Part shown: piece by piece, positions 1 to 9,673 of the stretch
Layout of the letters: the number at the start of each line of letters is the position of its first letter
How positions within the stretch are numbered: the stretch's first letter is position 1
Source of the DNA: Heracleum sosnowskyi
Taxonomy: Eukaryota; Streptophyta; Magnoliopsida; Apiales; Apiaceae
Direction: 5' to 3'
Length of the DNA: 64,000 nucleotides
Assembly: GCA_030848705.1 (NCBI GenBank)
Contig: CM061244.1
Coordinates: forward strand, 47,223,190 to 47,287,189
The notes under the pieces: generated by a model
Database searches by the model: none
What the model saw: the letters and a program-made list of their open reading frames with translations, nothing else
Told to the model about the DNA's origin: nothing
Translations under genes and position numbers: made by a program

Positions 1-1059
1 TGGGAACATCTAGCCATGGATTTCGTAGTGGGTTTACCAAGGACCAAGGCCAATCACGATGCCATATGGGTAATCATAGACCGATTAATGAAGTCAGCCC
101 ACTTTCTTCCGATCAACGAAAGGTACACCGTCGACAGACTAGTGGATATTTATTTGAAAGAGATAGTGGTACGACACGGAGTCCCAGTCGCCATAGTATC
201 TGACCGAGATCCCAGATTTAACTCCAGATTTTGGAGGAGCTTCCAAGAATGTGTAGGAACCCGACTGAACATGAGTACTGCCTATCACCCCCAAACAGAC
301 GGACAAAGTGAAAGGACCATCCAAACGCTAGAAGATATGTTAAGAGTCTGTGCTATAGACTTTAAAGGAAGTTGGGATGATCATCTACCACTGATTGAGT
401 TCTCCTACAACAATAGTTTTCATTCAAGCATAGGAATGCCGCCTTACGAGGCCCTTTATGGAAGAAGATGTCGATCTCCCTTGTATTGGGATGAAGTTGG
501 AGAGCGAAAGATGCTTGGGCCCGAAGTGGTCCAACGGACTAAGGACATAGTAGATCTAATCAGAGGACGACTGGTAGCAGCCCAAGATAGACAAAAGAAG
601 TATGCTGATTTGGCCCGGAAGGACAAGGAATATGAAGTGGGAGACCTAGTGTTCTTAAAGGTATCTCCTTGGAAAGGTTTGATGAGGTTTGGAAAGAAAG
701 GGAAGCTGAGTCCTAGATACATTGGACCATTTGAGATCTTAAGACGTATTGGAAACTTAGCATATGAGCTAGCATTACCCCCAAACCTGCAACAAGTGCA
801 TAATGTGTTTCATGTTTCAATGTTGAGTAAGTACAACCCGGATGCTAAGCACATAGTGGAATATGAACAAGTAGACATGCAGCCAGACCTAACCTATGTG
901 GAGCAACCAGTGTAAATCATAGATCAAAAGGAACAAGTGCTCCGAAACAAGGTCATCAAGCTAGTCAGGGTTTTGTGGCAGAACCATAATGTGGAAGAAT
1001 CAACTTGGGAACTAGAAAGTGCTATGCTAGAAAAGTACCCCCATTTGTTTTCAAACTGA
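1..1059 (+). pseudogene. G1: Ty3 integrase core and chromodomain-like tail (5' end outside window, internal stop)
   Basis: This is the integrase end of a Ty3-type (chromovirus, Tekay/Del-like) polyprotein, which would insert the element's cDNA into the host chromosome. The frame is open from base 1. The first acidic residue lies in MDFVVGLP, the second in SDRDPRF and the glutamate in GQSERTIQ, giving the DDE triad. The GPFEILRRIG and NVFHVSMLSKY blocks of the integrase C-terminus follow. A TAA at 913-915 stops the frame. The same frame then continues to a TGA at 1057-1059 and encodes a chromodomain-like tail (VLWQNHNVEESTWELES) that is continuous with integrase in G4. I therefore read the TAA as a disabling mutation in the last part of pol. 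The polypurine tract follows 20 bases after the second stop. RT and gag lie left of the window. Confidence 0.9.
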
Positions 1060-1079
1060 TTCCGGGACGGAATCCTTTT

Positions 1080-1092
1080 AAGGAGGGGAGAC
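1080..1092 (+). other. G1 polypurine tract
   Basis: The purine run AAGGAGGGGAGAC abuts the TG that opens the 3' LTR. It would prime plus-strand DNA synthesis. G2 carries the same tract on the other strand at 34265-34277. Confidence 0.85.
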
Positions 1093-3175
1093 TGTAAGAC
1101 CCCAGATTTTGGGTAGAATTAAAACTTTTATTATATGTTGATGTAAATATGGATAGTGGCAATGACTTTGAGAATTAAGCTATGAAATGAATATGAATTT
1201 CGGTTTTCAAACATTTTGAGAATAGTAAGAATGGACTGAACATATAGATAAGAATAATCTCTCTGGAGAATAAGAATACAATTTTCCAAGGAAGAAAAAT
1301 ATTTTTATGTCATCCAAATCGATATCTGGTATACATCCGACAACTCCGTAAACAAGATAGCGTGTGCCCGAGAAAGCACTAGAACATTTCTAAGTGCAAG
1401 AGGTAAAGAGAAATAAACCAGGAATATTGGAGCGGATATTGATCCAAAGGATTATAGAAAAACCACTGATGAATAGTAACTTTTCCATTTAAAAAGTTTT
1501 TCAGACCACCCTATATACGGGACGATATAATAAACTTTCAAGGGCGTATTAGTGATCTACGATGTAAATGAAGGAATGCAAAAGCTGTCAGAATCGAAAA
1601 AATAGCATTTCTGTTTTCTCCGAAATTTCACCAATAACGGACGGATTAATAATTATTTGAGAATAATTGAGGATTTAAGTTATCAATTCCATGGATATGG
1701 ATTTAATAAAAGAATTAGAGATATTAAGAACAAATACGATAAACTACTTCGATAGAACACTTAAGAAACCCTGCGAACATTCTACGCGATTAAACGGAGA
1801 CGGAACAACGAAACACTTACGAGATTAAATATAGACATGGAAGTAACATGTAAAAAGATTAATTCGAGGAATGCAACATTTGGATCATCAGTGTGAAAGG
1901 AAACAAAACAATAAAGCAAACCAGTAAAGCTACTTTATTCAGATGCGTGCATGTGCGACACGTGCCCCTGTGACAAGCCAAAACTTGATGACTCACCATT
2001 TTGGCTAACAAAATATTATCTTTTCCACCAAAAGTCACCAAGGCAAAAGCAAGAACAACTCCCCATTTTCAAGAACAAAAATATTCGGCCCTTTTAAGAA
2101 GAACAATTATACATTTTTCAAAGATCAACTTCCAAGCATCCATAATTCATGTTCTTGGATTCAAAAGCTTCCATATTTCACAACTAAGGTATTCTCTAAA
2201 TCCTAGAACCATCCATTAAGGTTATCATGTTCAAATCCTTGATTAAAGATGAGGATGAATAGTGAAATGAATAGTGATTTCAAGAACTAACTTTTGATTC
2301 TTGATTTCTTTTGTTGATTCAAGCTATCTTAAGGTTATATAAGGACTATACAAGGCTTATTAAGATCGTATACACTCCAAGGAAGGTATAATCTCTTGAA
2401 ACCCTTAGTTATAATATGATTTATATGGTTAGTTTTGAGTATACTTTAGTTGGTATAATCATAAGGATGATTGAGTGGTTTTAGCGGAGGTTTGATGAAA
2501 GTTTGATGTTGTTTTGATGATAAGCAAGTAGATGTTGGTTTTGACTGATTTGTGATGATTATGAATTAGTAATGATGTTGAGGATTTGACTTGGTGATTT
2601 GGTTTGGATTGATCTTGTAAGTTTATGATTAAACTTTGGAATCGTTAAAACATAGCCGTTATAATGCCCGATTTTCCCTAGCTCTGTTTTGTCTGTGATG
2701 TTCGGACATAAGGACTTCTGTCCAGAGTCACCACTTCCTAGTATTGTGTAGGTCTTGTTTCAAGGTTCGTTTTGGTATAAAGATCATGTGAATCGGATTT
2801 ACGGTTTAGGAGAAACGAGTGTTTTAGTTAAAGATGTTTCGAGAAACCGGACTATACCACTTAGCCAACTTTGAGGCAATGACTAAACCCCTTAACGGAC
2901 TTATTGGAATGTGAAACTTTGTGATAACATGGTAGGTATGTCTAGGAAGACCCTCGAGAAGATTTCGTGTTAAAAGGATTTAACCTCTATTTTATAAAAA
3001 TGTTCAAGTCGAGCGTACGCGAGAAGAGTCTTAAGGAGTCGACTTGAAAACATGTTTTAGCCTAAGTAAAGTATGTACTTGGTGTCTTAAAAGTGTTAAG
3101 TGATTAATCTCGGATATTTTGACTATGTATAGATCGCCGGATTGACTCGAGGCACACTACCCCTACCTCACCACC

Positions 3176-3183
3176 AGGCAAGT
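3176..3183 (+). promoter_or_regulatory. G1 LTR: GC-AG-type splice-donor-like site
   Basis: AGGCAAGT matches the consensus of plant GC-AG intron donors (AG|GCAAGT). The same octamer is at equivalent places in the LTRs of G3 and G4. The acceptor-like CAG of the conserved LTR module is about 1.46 kb downstream. Splicing is inferred, not shown. Confidence 0.4.
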
Positions 3184-3477
3184 TTTCTAAACCTATTCTA
3201 CTGTTGTTGTGATAATAACTGTTTTCAATTATGATATGCGATTGCGATATATATAAATTGCATACTTGTTTTCGAATTGCTATGTATAGCAATACTTGAG
3301 GTTATGACTTGAAGTTGGGGCTTATAAGTTAGATATGGGATATCAGCTATAAGCCAGGGTTTTATATTTGCCCTAGGATAAGGGCGTGTGATTTTCTTGA
3401 AAGATCAGTAGTGATTATATTTTGTATATGATAAAGGTTATTTTCCGATAAAGATATCGGGTACTGTCATTCGGGGA

Positions 3478-3655
3478 TTAATTATTTACTTAAAGAATAT
3501 TATTTATATTCATTTGAGGATTATTGACTTAAAGAATATTAATTATATTCATTTGAGGATTATTGACTTTAAGAATATTACTTTTGAATATTCATTAAGG
3601 ATTATTTATTTAATGAATATTATTTTCAAATATTCATTTGAAGTTTACTTATTTA
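3478..3655 (+). repeat. AT-rich tandem repeat in G1 LTR
   Basis: About four imperfect units of roughly 40-45 bases, each containing TTAAAGAATATTA...TATTCATTTGAGGATTA. They lie within the LTR and drift progressively to the right. Confidence 0.75.
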
Positions 3656-4589
3656 GTAAATATTATTAATTATTTTCAAATCAAAAAGAGGTTCCCAAAA
3701 CAATGTTTTTCCATTTAAATCTGTCTTTTAAAGGAGATTTAAATGCTCGCTCAACTATCAAAAATATGGGAAACCTGATTTAAGTGACTACTACTCTTTT
3801 TAAACTCTCAATTCAAAAACTGTCAAGGGACAGATATTTTTCGGAACAATGTAATTGCTGCAAGTCAAATATTGTGTTACCACCTCAACGATCGAGGGGT
3901 AAATTCATGGAACAAGTCGATATCCATTAACAAGCATAGCTTGGGAAATATTGGGGAATCTTCCTTTCCAACCTAGATATAACTACTTAGTGGAGTCGTA
4001 TCAACAAGTATTACACTTGGGGAAAGGAGGACGACCTTTACGTTTCAGAGTCATGGATTTCATCTGAACTAGGAGTGGTGTAAGTGGTCCAGTTGCGATA
4101 GACCCATCCAACTTTTATGGCCCCAAATGGGCCGGGAGGTCACTGAAAGGCGGTAGACAAAGTCAGGCCGTCGTGATTCTTCCATCTACATGTAGAAAAC
4201 TATTTGAGCGGTGCGACCTGCTACTGATCATAGCAAGGTTAGGCACAGCGAGCGCGGTAGCAACTCCAATATTAGTTCATCATCCAATTTGGATATTCCT
4301 GCAACATGTATTGGGAAGAAAAAACCAATCATGTTGGCAGGGGGTCGAAAGTACTTGAAAATGAAGTGACATTAAATTCACGCAACTTCAGCTTTTATTT
4401 TATGAAGTATGACTCTGATGAAACTTGATTAAGGATATATACGTATAAGTGGAATTTGGGTTACGGAGACATTATATTGATTTTCCTTGTAACGTCACCC
4501 TTTATATCATACTAGTTTCTTATCCGTTTAAGGCTTATCATGTGGTTGCAAGGATATTATTGAACTGTTATTTGTTATAAACTATTTTT

Positions 4590-4639
4590 GGTGGGCTTTA
4601 TTGCTCACCCTTGCTTTATTTATGATATCACAACAACAG
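4590..4639 (+). promoter_or_regulatory. G1 LTR: conserved hairpin and acceptor-like CAG
   Basis: GTGGGC and GCTCAC flank a short loop and can pair with one G-U wobble. A CAG follows at 4637-4639. The counterparts in G3, G4 and G2 have TGAGCA...(G)GCTCA at the same place, so the shape is kept while the bases change. Its role is unknown; it may mark a 3' splice site. Confidence 0.4.
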
Positions 4640-4648
4640 CTAGAGCAA

Positions 4649-4792
4649 ATGGCCCGCAACAGTCACACCCTGCGAAAGCGGGTAGCAGTCGTCAGAGATT
4701 TACCCGTTGATGTCGTAGCCGCCATAGCTGAGGTAGTAACCACCAGTGTTTTAAGCTTCAGCTTTTATGTACCAGACTTATTTATATTATGA
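4649..4792 (+). CDS. G1 LTR: short basic ORF, unknown
   Basis: A 47-codon frame beginning MARNSHTLRKRVAVV just after the acceptor-like CAG. G3 and G4 have ATG-initiated, arginine-bearing short frames at the same place in their LTRs (33 and 35 codons). The amino-acid sequences are not clearly alike, so positional conservation is the main evidence. In G4 such a frame could be the first exon of the leader protein. It may be chance. Confidence 0.3.
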   Translation: MARNSHTLRKRVAVVRDLPVDVVAAIAEVVTTSVLSFSFYVPDLFIL

Positions 4793-5048
4793 TCAATGTA
4801 ATCAACGACAAGAACTTTTAAATGCACTCTGTAATCTTTTGGGTTTGTAATAACTTATAACTTGTGGATCATATGACTAGATACTTATTCCAATTTCATC
4901 TCTGGGACTATAACTTGTTGTGTGTGTGGTGTTGTTATTGTGGGGTCACAGCATGTGGTTTAATTATTTTGATTCAAGTGCAAGTATTATTGATGGGAAT
5001 TGAGACCGTAACGACCGGATCCCCGACCCCGGATCTGGGGCTGTTACA

Positions 5049-6593
5049 AAAAAGGATGGTATTGACCTGATCCAGGAAGCCTCAATGAGGATGAAACTTG
5101 CAGAACAGATTAAGGATCACTGGTCAAATATAGAAGCAAGAGTCAAGAAGTTAGCTGACACTGCAAAGGCATCAACGGTTCAAGCTACTTCAATACCACC
5201 ATCAACAAATGCAATGGTGATAGTACAAATGGAGCCACAGTTCAAGAGTTCTTATGCTATAGAGCCCCTTCAGCATGGAATCCTTCAAGATTCAAGAAAT
5301 GAGAAAGGCCAATCTTCATGCTTTAGGAATGTGGATGCAAGAGGGATATCTCCAATATCACCTGTCAAACCCAAAGGCAAGAACATTGAAAGGATATTTT
5401 ATCCTCCACCAAAGCCAGATGAGTTCAAAGTCTTAGGGAAGCTGATCATTGAGAGCAAGGAAAACAATCATCCAAGCATAAGGAATCAAAGGGCCATCAT
5501 CTACAGGGACAACAAGGAAATCTGCATTTGGGTTGGTCACCCAAATTTTGCTAAGGCCAAAGCTGAAGAATCTGAAAGGGCAGCAATGCAAGCACTGGCA
5601 GTTGCTCAAGCACTTGAAGATGAAGAAACCTTACAGGAAGAAAAGGCCAAGGATGGAGCTAAGGAAGCTGAAAAATCAAGGAAAAGTGTAAGGCAACCAA
5701 AGGCTAGAGCTAAAAGGAATCTGGACTTTGATAAAGAGGATTCTCAGGACACTGCTCAAGCCTCTTCCACAACAAGTGCACATCAAATTTCTGTTGATCT
5801 ACCTCATGAAGGAAAATTGGCATGTGATCCTGCACATCCTGTCAACTTTCATGATCAACCAATCATGCCAAAAGAGGAGCCTATTGAATTTGATGAAGCC
5901 TATTTTCCAAGGTTCCTATTTGAAAAGGATCAGCCAATAAAGTCAAAGAAAAGGGCTGTCAAGGCAAAGCCAGTATTTGTGAGAAAGCCACAACCTCAGA
6001 AACCCCCTGCAAATCCAGAGGACTGCATGTACATTGCTGACATTAGGGAAGAATCTAGCTTACATCTTGATTTAGACAACCTGGTGGAAGTAAGGGGCAT
6101 TGCAGCTTCTCAAAAGTTGCCTGAAAGACTAGTTTTCACATTCAAGGGTGGTAGAGAACAAGTGTGGCCTCTCTACAGAATTTTAGGAGAAGACTACCAA
6201 ACACTACTCACAGTGTTTAGATGCTTGAAGAAGGACTTTGGCTTCACCAAAACAGCCAAGTCTGAGGTGGTCTCCAAAATATGTCAGATAAAGGCTAGTT
6301 GGAACAAGCCTGAGGCTCTTCCCAGGATGCTTAGAGTGCCCTCAACAGGAAAGAAGATCCATCTTCAACCTTACTGGATGATGGAATTTAAGGACAAGGA
6401 CAACTGTAGAAGATTCTTCAGGATGGAAGACCAGCTGGATAAGGCATCTAATCAAACTCTAAAGTTTATGCAATCCATGCTTGGTGATCAAGATGAGGAA
6501 GAGAATATCTTTTACAGAAGGCTACAGGTCCAAATTGAGGAAAACAACTCTAAGAGAGGGAAGAAGACTATGCCACAAAGAAGACCAAGATGA
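5049..6593 (+). pseudogene. S1: C-terminal part of SIRE-type post-pol (env-slot) ORF, truncated by G1
   Basis: The frame is already open where the G1 LTR ends (from 5052) and runs to TGA at 6591-6593, giving about 513 codons without its N-terminus. It is followed by a polypurine tract and LTR, the place that SIRE-type copia elements give to their extra ORF. The product is highly charged, with coiled-coil-like Lys/Glu segments (FAKAKAEESERAAMQALAVA) and a globular C-terminal region (LVFTFKGGREQVWPLYRIL). That region loosely resembles one in the S2 ORF (DFLLYFKTDGRVYRV). I see no signal peptide or membrane span, so envelope function is not supported. It is unlike the C-terminus of the S4 ORF. 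Confidence 0.7.
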
Positions 6594-6765
6594 ATCATTT
6601 GCTCACTCTAGAGGAGCACTTCTAGGCATAAGTCTTGTAAGTCTTGTATTTTGTTCAAAATATTATGAAGCTTAATGCATTTTCTACTTTTGTAATTTAT
6701 AATGTATCTGAGTGTTTTTGTTATCATCGAGTCTCTTGATTTATGGCTGTTATTCTATCAGTCAT

Positions 6766-6779
6766 AAATTGGGGGAGAT
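6766..6779 (+). other. S1 polypurine tract
   Basis: AAATTGGGGGAGAT directly before the LTR, the same tract (within a base or two) as in S2, S3 and S4. Confidence 0.85.
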
Positions 6780-7724
6780 TGTTAGGAATATGTTGTTCTT
6801 GATGATAAACATAAAACACTTAGTAGAATTTGTGTAAAGTCATTTTGTAGCTGTCAACGAAATGGCATGCTTTGCAGCATTCCGTTGACAGGAAGCTCAT
6901 CAACGAAATGAGTGATGTAGCAAGTGCACTGTACAATACTTCACAGTTTGATATGCATTTTGTTGTATGTATTAGATAGGTTTTCTAAGTCATGTTGACT
7001 AAATGATAGATATGCAAAATAGGTTGGTTAATTGTAAATATGTTGTGCCTTGTAATTTTGCCTAAGTGAAGACATGTCAACGGAATGAAGTTTACTCATC
7101 AACGAAATGGAGAATAAAGCTATCAACGAAACACATCTCCCTGCTATCAACGAATCATTATTGCTTTTCTGAATAGTTGACAAAGTGATAGTGACAGTTT
7201 ACTGAACAGATCTAAAGGTGATGTGGAAGTGTACTTTGCATTGGAAACCATTAAAATGGACATGGGAATAAGGAAACATCCCAGTTTCCAATTGGGCTTT
7301 TGGGAGTGATCATAATAAGCATGAAGACAAAAGCAAGGATCTCCAAGGACCACTGGACAAAGGGATGAAAAGCAAACTATTGGCGGTTACCTTTAGTGTA
7401 CTTTAGTGTAGCCAAAAATAGCTTTGTAAACTTGGGAATATATAACCAAGTGTAGCAGTTAAAATAAGAGTAAGAGAAGAAAAACAAATAGATTGTATTA
7501 GCTATCTTTGAGAGCATACTTCTCTACATTCTTGTAACTGAGCAGCTGTGTACATTTTGTATCACAGATTATTTCCGCAATAAAAATCACTTCAGTTGGA
7601 TCATCAAACAATCCAACTGAAATTATTTATGTGCTTGTGATTTTTACTTTAAGTTCAGTTTTATTTGTAAGTTGTTTTTAAGTTTAAGAAATATCAAGAA
7701 TTGTATTCAACCCCCCCTTCTACA
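6780..7724 (+). mobile_element. S1: 3' LTR, about 0.95 kb
   Basis: It opens TGTTAGGAATATG after the polypurine tract. The right edge is set at CCCCCCTTCTACA (7724) and is uncertain by about 10 bases, because the CTAACA end seen in S2 and S4 LTRs is missing. It carries a TATA-like TATATAA (7439-7445), a stem-loop (7591-7621) and at least six copies of a motif near TCAACGAAATGG between 6856 and 7155. The 5' LTR is not in the window. Confidence 0.75.
7591..7621 (+). other. S1 LTR: 11-bp stem-loop
   Basis: TTCAGTTGGAT and ATCCAACTGAA form a perfect 11-bp stem around a 9-base loop. Flanking AAAAATCAC and GTGATTTTT can extend it with an internal bulge. It lies beside an AATAAAA, where transcript ends would be expected. 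Confidence 0.6.
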
Positions 7725-8251
7725 ATTCTGTTAGGTCATTTGGGATTAACATCACTCATTCTTCAAATCGAAGATGAATTAAAGCTCCGATCATCGAAAA
7801 ACATGTTAGAATCTTTAGATTTGACTTTTACTTGTGATTATCTTTCAAATTTTAGTGATTTTTGCATTATGGTGATGATTTATTGTGTGTATAGTATGGT
7901 GGCGAGTTGTGCTAGTGGTAATCAATAATTATAACGATGGTGATTATTGGTAGCGAGGGTGGTGATTACTGGTTGCTGCTTTAAAAAAAGTAGTGATTTG
8001 TGGTGGATTTTGGTGGTTCGGAGGTGGTGCTGAAGTGATGGTCTAAGGTGGCTATTTGCAGGTGATGTTAATGGTGGTCGTGGCGGCACTAATGGTGGCC
8101 GGTGAGAATGGTAGTATGAAGATTATTATTTTATTGTGGTGATTACTGGTGACAGGGGTGGTGATTAGTGATTGTTGTATTAAAAACGTGATGATTATGT
8201 GTTGAATTTTGGTGTTTACTAGTGACAACGGTGGCCGGAGTTAATGGTGGC
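7725..8251. other. Non-coding GT-rich filler between S1 and S2
   Basis: No gene or transposon terminus seen. Much of the stretch from 7930 is a degenerate run built from GGTGGTGATT-like units, with C strongly depleted on the plus strand. An open frame at 7701-7928 has no recognisable features. Confidence 0.5.
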
Positions 8252-9522
8252 TGTTAGATATGAATATCACGGAGAAACTAAACAGAGGGGGGGGGGGGGT
8301 GAATGGATAGTTTGAAAGATTTTCGTTTTCTTGAAACTAAAAAGCTATAAAAGATTGTGGTGTATGAAAATGCGGAATAAAATAAATAGAACACACACAA
8401 TCACTTGAATCTACTTTGTATTAGGTAAATCAAATACCACAGCTTCCAAAATTTCACAAGTGAAATCCTGGCTTCTAAACAAGAACAATGTTTTCTTACA
8501 GAGAAAAGAGTGCTTGAATATTTCTATGTGTATCTCTCTTACAACTAATAATAGGGTGTGCACAATATATATCTCCTATACAAACTGGTGCATACTCCTA
8601 TTTACACAGTTACCCCTAACTGTAACTTCAACTTGTCCTGCCATAAGAAGTTAACTGTGTCAGGAAGGACCACTTGCTTTCTGTAGTCTTTCCCGTTTCT
8701 GTAGCTGCTTGTCTCTAATCTTTCTCTCTAAGTTTTGCTGTAGATTTGCCATCTGTCTTTGGACCACCTTACCGTAACAGATGCTTCAGTATTTGTCTCC
8801 TTTGAATTTTGGTTATGTACCTTGATTTGTCTTGTTATAATCGGCTAAGTGTTGACATCGTGAACTCCAGCATATTCCTGATTCTGTGACTTGTCGACAT
8901 AGAGCATTCTTGACTTTTCTATATGAGGACTTTGCTATATTACTATTTCAGGAGTATGCGATATAGGCTTCTTGAGGACTTCACGACATAGCCTATTTGA
9001 GGACTTCGCGATATAGCCTTATTGAGGACTTCGCGATATAGCCTTTTTGAGGACTTCACGATCTAGTACATTTTGACTTTGCGATCTCAACACTTCACGA
9101 CATCAGCCTTGAGGACTTCACAACATAGTTCATTTTGGACTATGCGATCTTAGTACTTCACGACATGGAAATTTAGGACTTCACGATATAGCTCATTCCG
9201 ACTTCACGATATAGGGACTTAGACAAATTTCTGCAACTTATTTCTTCAAGGCCTTATTCACTCCAATCCTGCTACATGAACAATTTGAACTTCTTCCAGG
9301 ATAATTATTCCATGGCCTATGTACAATCTAGGTGCAAGAAACTTACTAAGCTCATTATAACTTTGAGCATACAGAATAAAGCTAAATACATGAAAACAAG
9401 ACAAGTACAATGGAGACCTATACTATATCCCAGTGAAAGAATTCACTAGGTCATGTAGAGTGACATAGTCACAATGTGTAGGCTTGTTAATAGTGGTATT
9501 CAGACATGCCTTGAGCCTAACA
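8252..9522 (-). mobile_element. S2: LTR at 3' end, about 1.27 kb
   Basis: On the minus strand it opens TGTTAGGCTCAAGG next to the polypurine tract and ends CATATCTAACA, so it has matching TGTTAG...CTAACA termini. Near its 3' end is a long run of C on the minus strand (G on plus, about 8287-8300). An array of about a dozen repeats centred on CTTCACGATATAG fills 8925-9215. It does not resemble the LTR at 20824-21318 that abuts this element's primer site. Confidence 0.75.
8925..9215. repeat. Motif array in S2 3' LTR
   Basis: About a dozen imperfect copies of GAGGACTTCRCGATATAGCC, spaced 20-40 bases apart. Several are nearly perfect around 8970-9060 and others have drifted (CGATCT, CGACAT, CAACAT). 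Confidence 0.8.
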
Positions 9523-9536
9523 ATCTCCCCCAAATT
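9523..9536 (-). other. S2 polypurine tract
   Basis: The minus strand reads AATTTGGGGGAGAT directly before the LTR. Confidence 0.85.
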
Positions 9537-9673
9537 GTGAGTAAGAAACTTAGGCACAATTTCATGTCTGATAACAAGCCTAACTTAAATAAAAGGAATT
9601 AAATTTCAGAGAGAATAACAGATGAACATTATGAACAGGATTTGATTACAAACAGAAAATGAAAGCTTACAGA

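Larger units (their letters stand above)
1093..5048 (+). mobile_element. G1: 3' LTR, about 3.96 kb
   Basis: The LTR opens TGTAAGACCCC directly after the polypurine tract and closes with GGGGCTGTTACA, so it has TG...CA ends. The next base belongs to the S1 reading frame, which fixes the right edge. Inside are an AT-rich tandem repeat (3478-3655), a possible TATA (TATATAAGG, 2336-2344, weak), a conserved AGGCAAGT (3176-3183), a conserved hairpin-acceptor module (4590-4639) and a short open frame (4649-4792). The bases AAAAA at 5049-5053 may be the target duplication, but the left copy is outside the window. No inserted element is evident inside this LTR. Confidence 0.85.

Noticed and set aside
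4173..4358. Short frame in the G1 LTR
   Set aside because: No conserved position or composition compared with other LTRs.
8287..8300. Run of about 14 G as a functional signal
   Set aside because: Matches the C run seen near the 3' end of all SIRE LTRs here and varies in length; likely slippage.
8925..9215. Regularly spaced repeats resembling a CRISPR array
   Set aside because: Units vary, spacers are irregular and short, and the array is inside a plant retrotransposon LTR.
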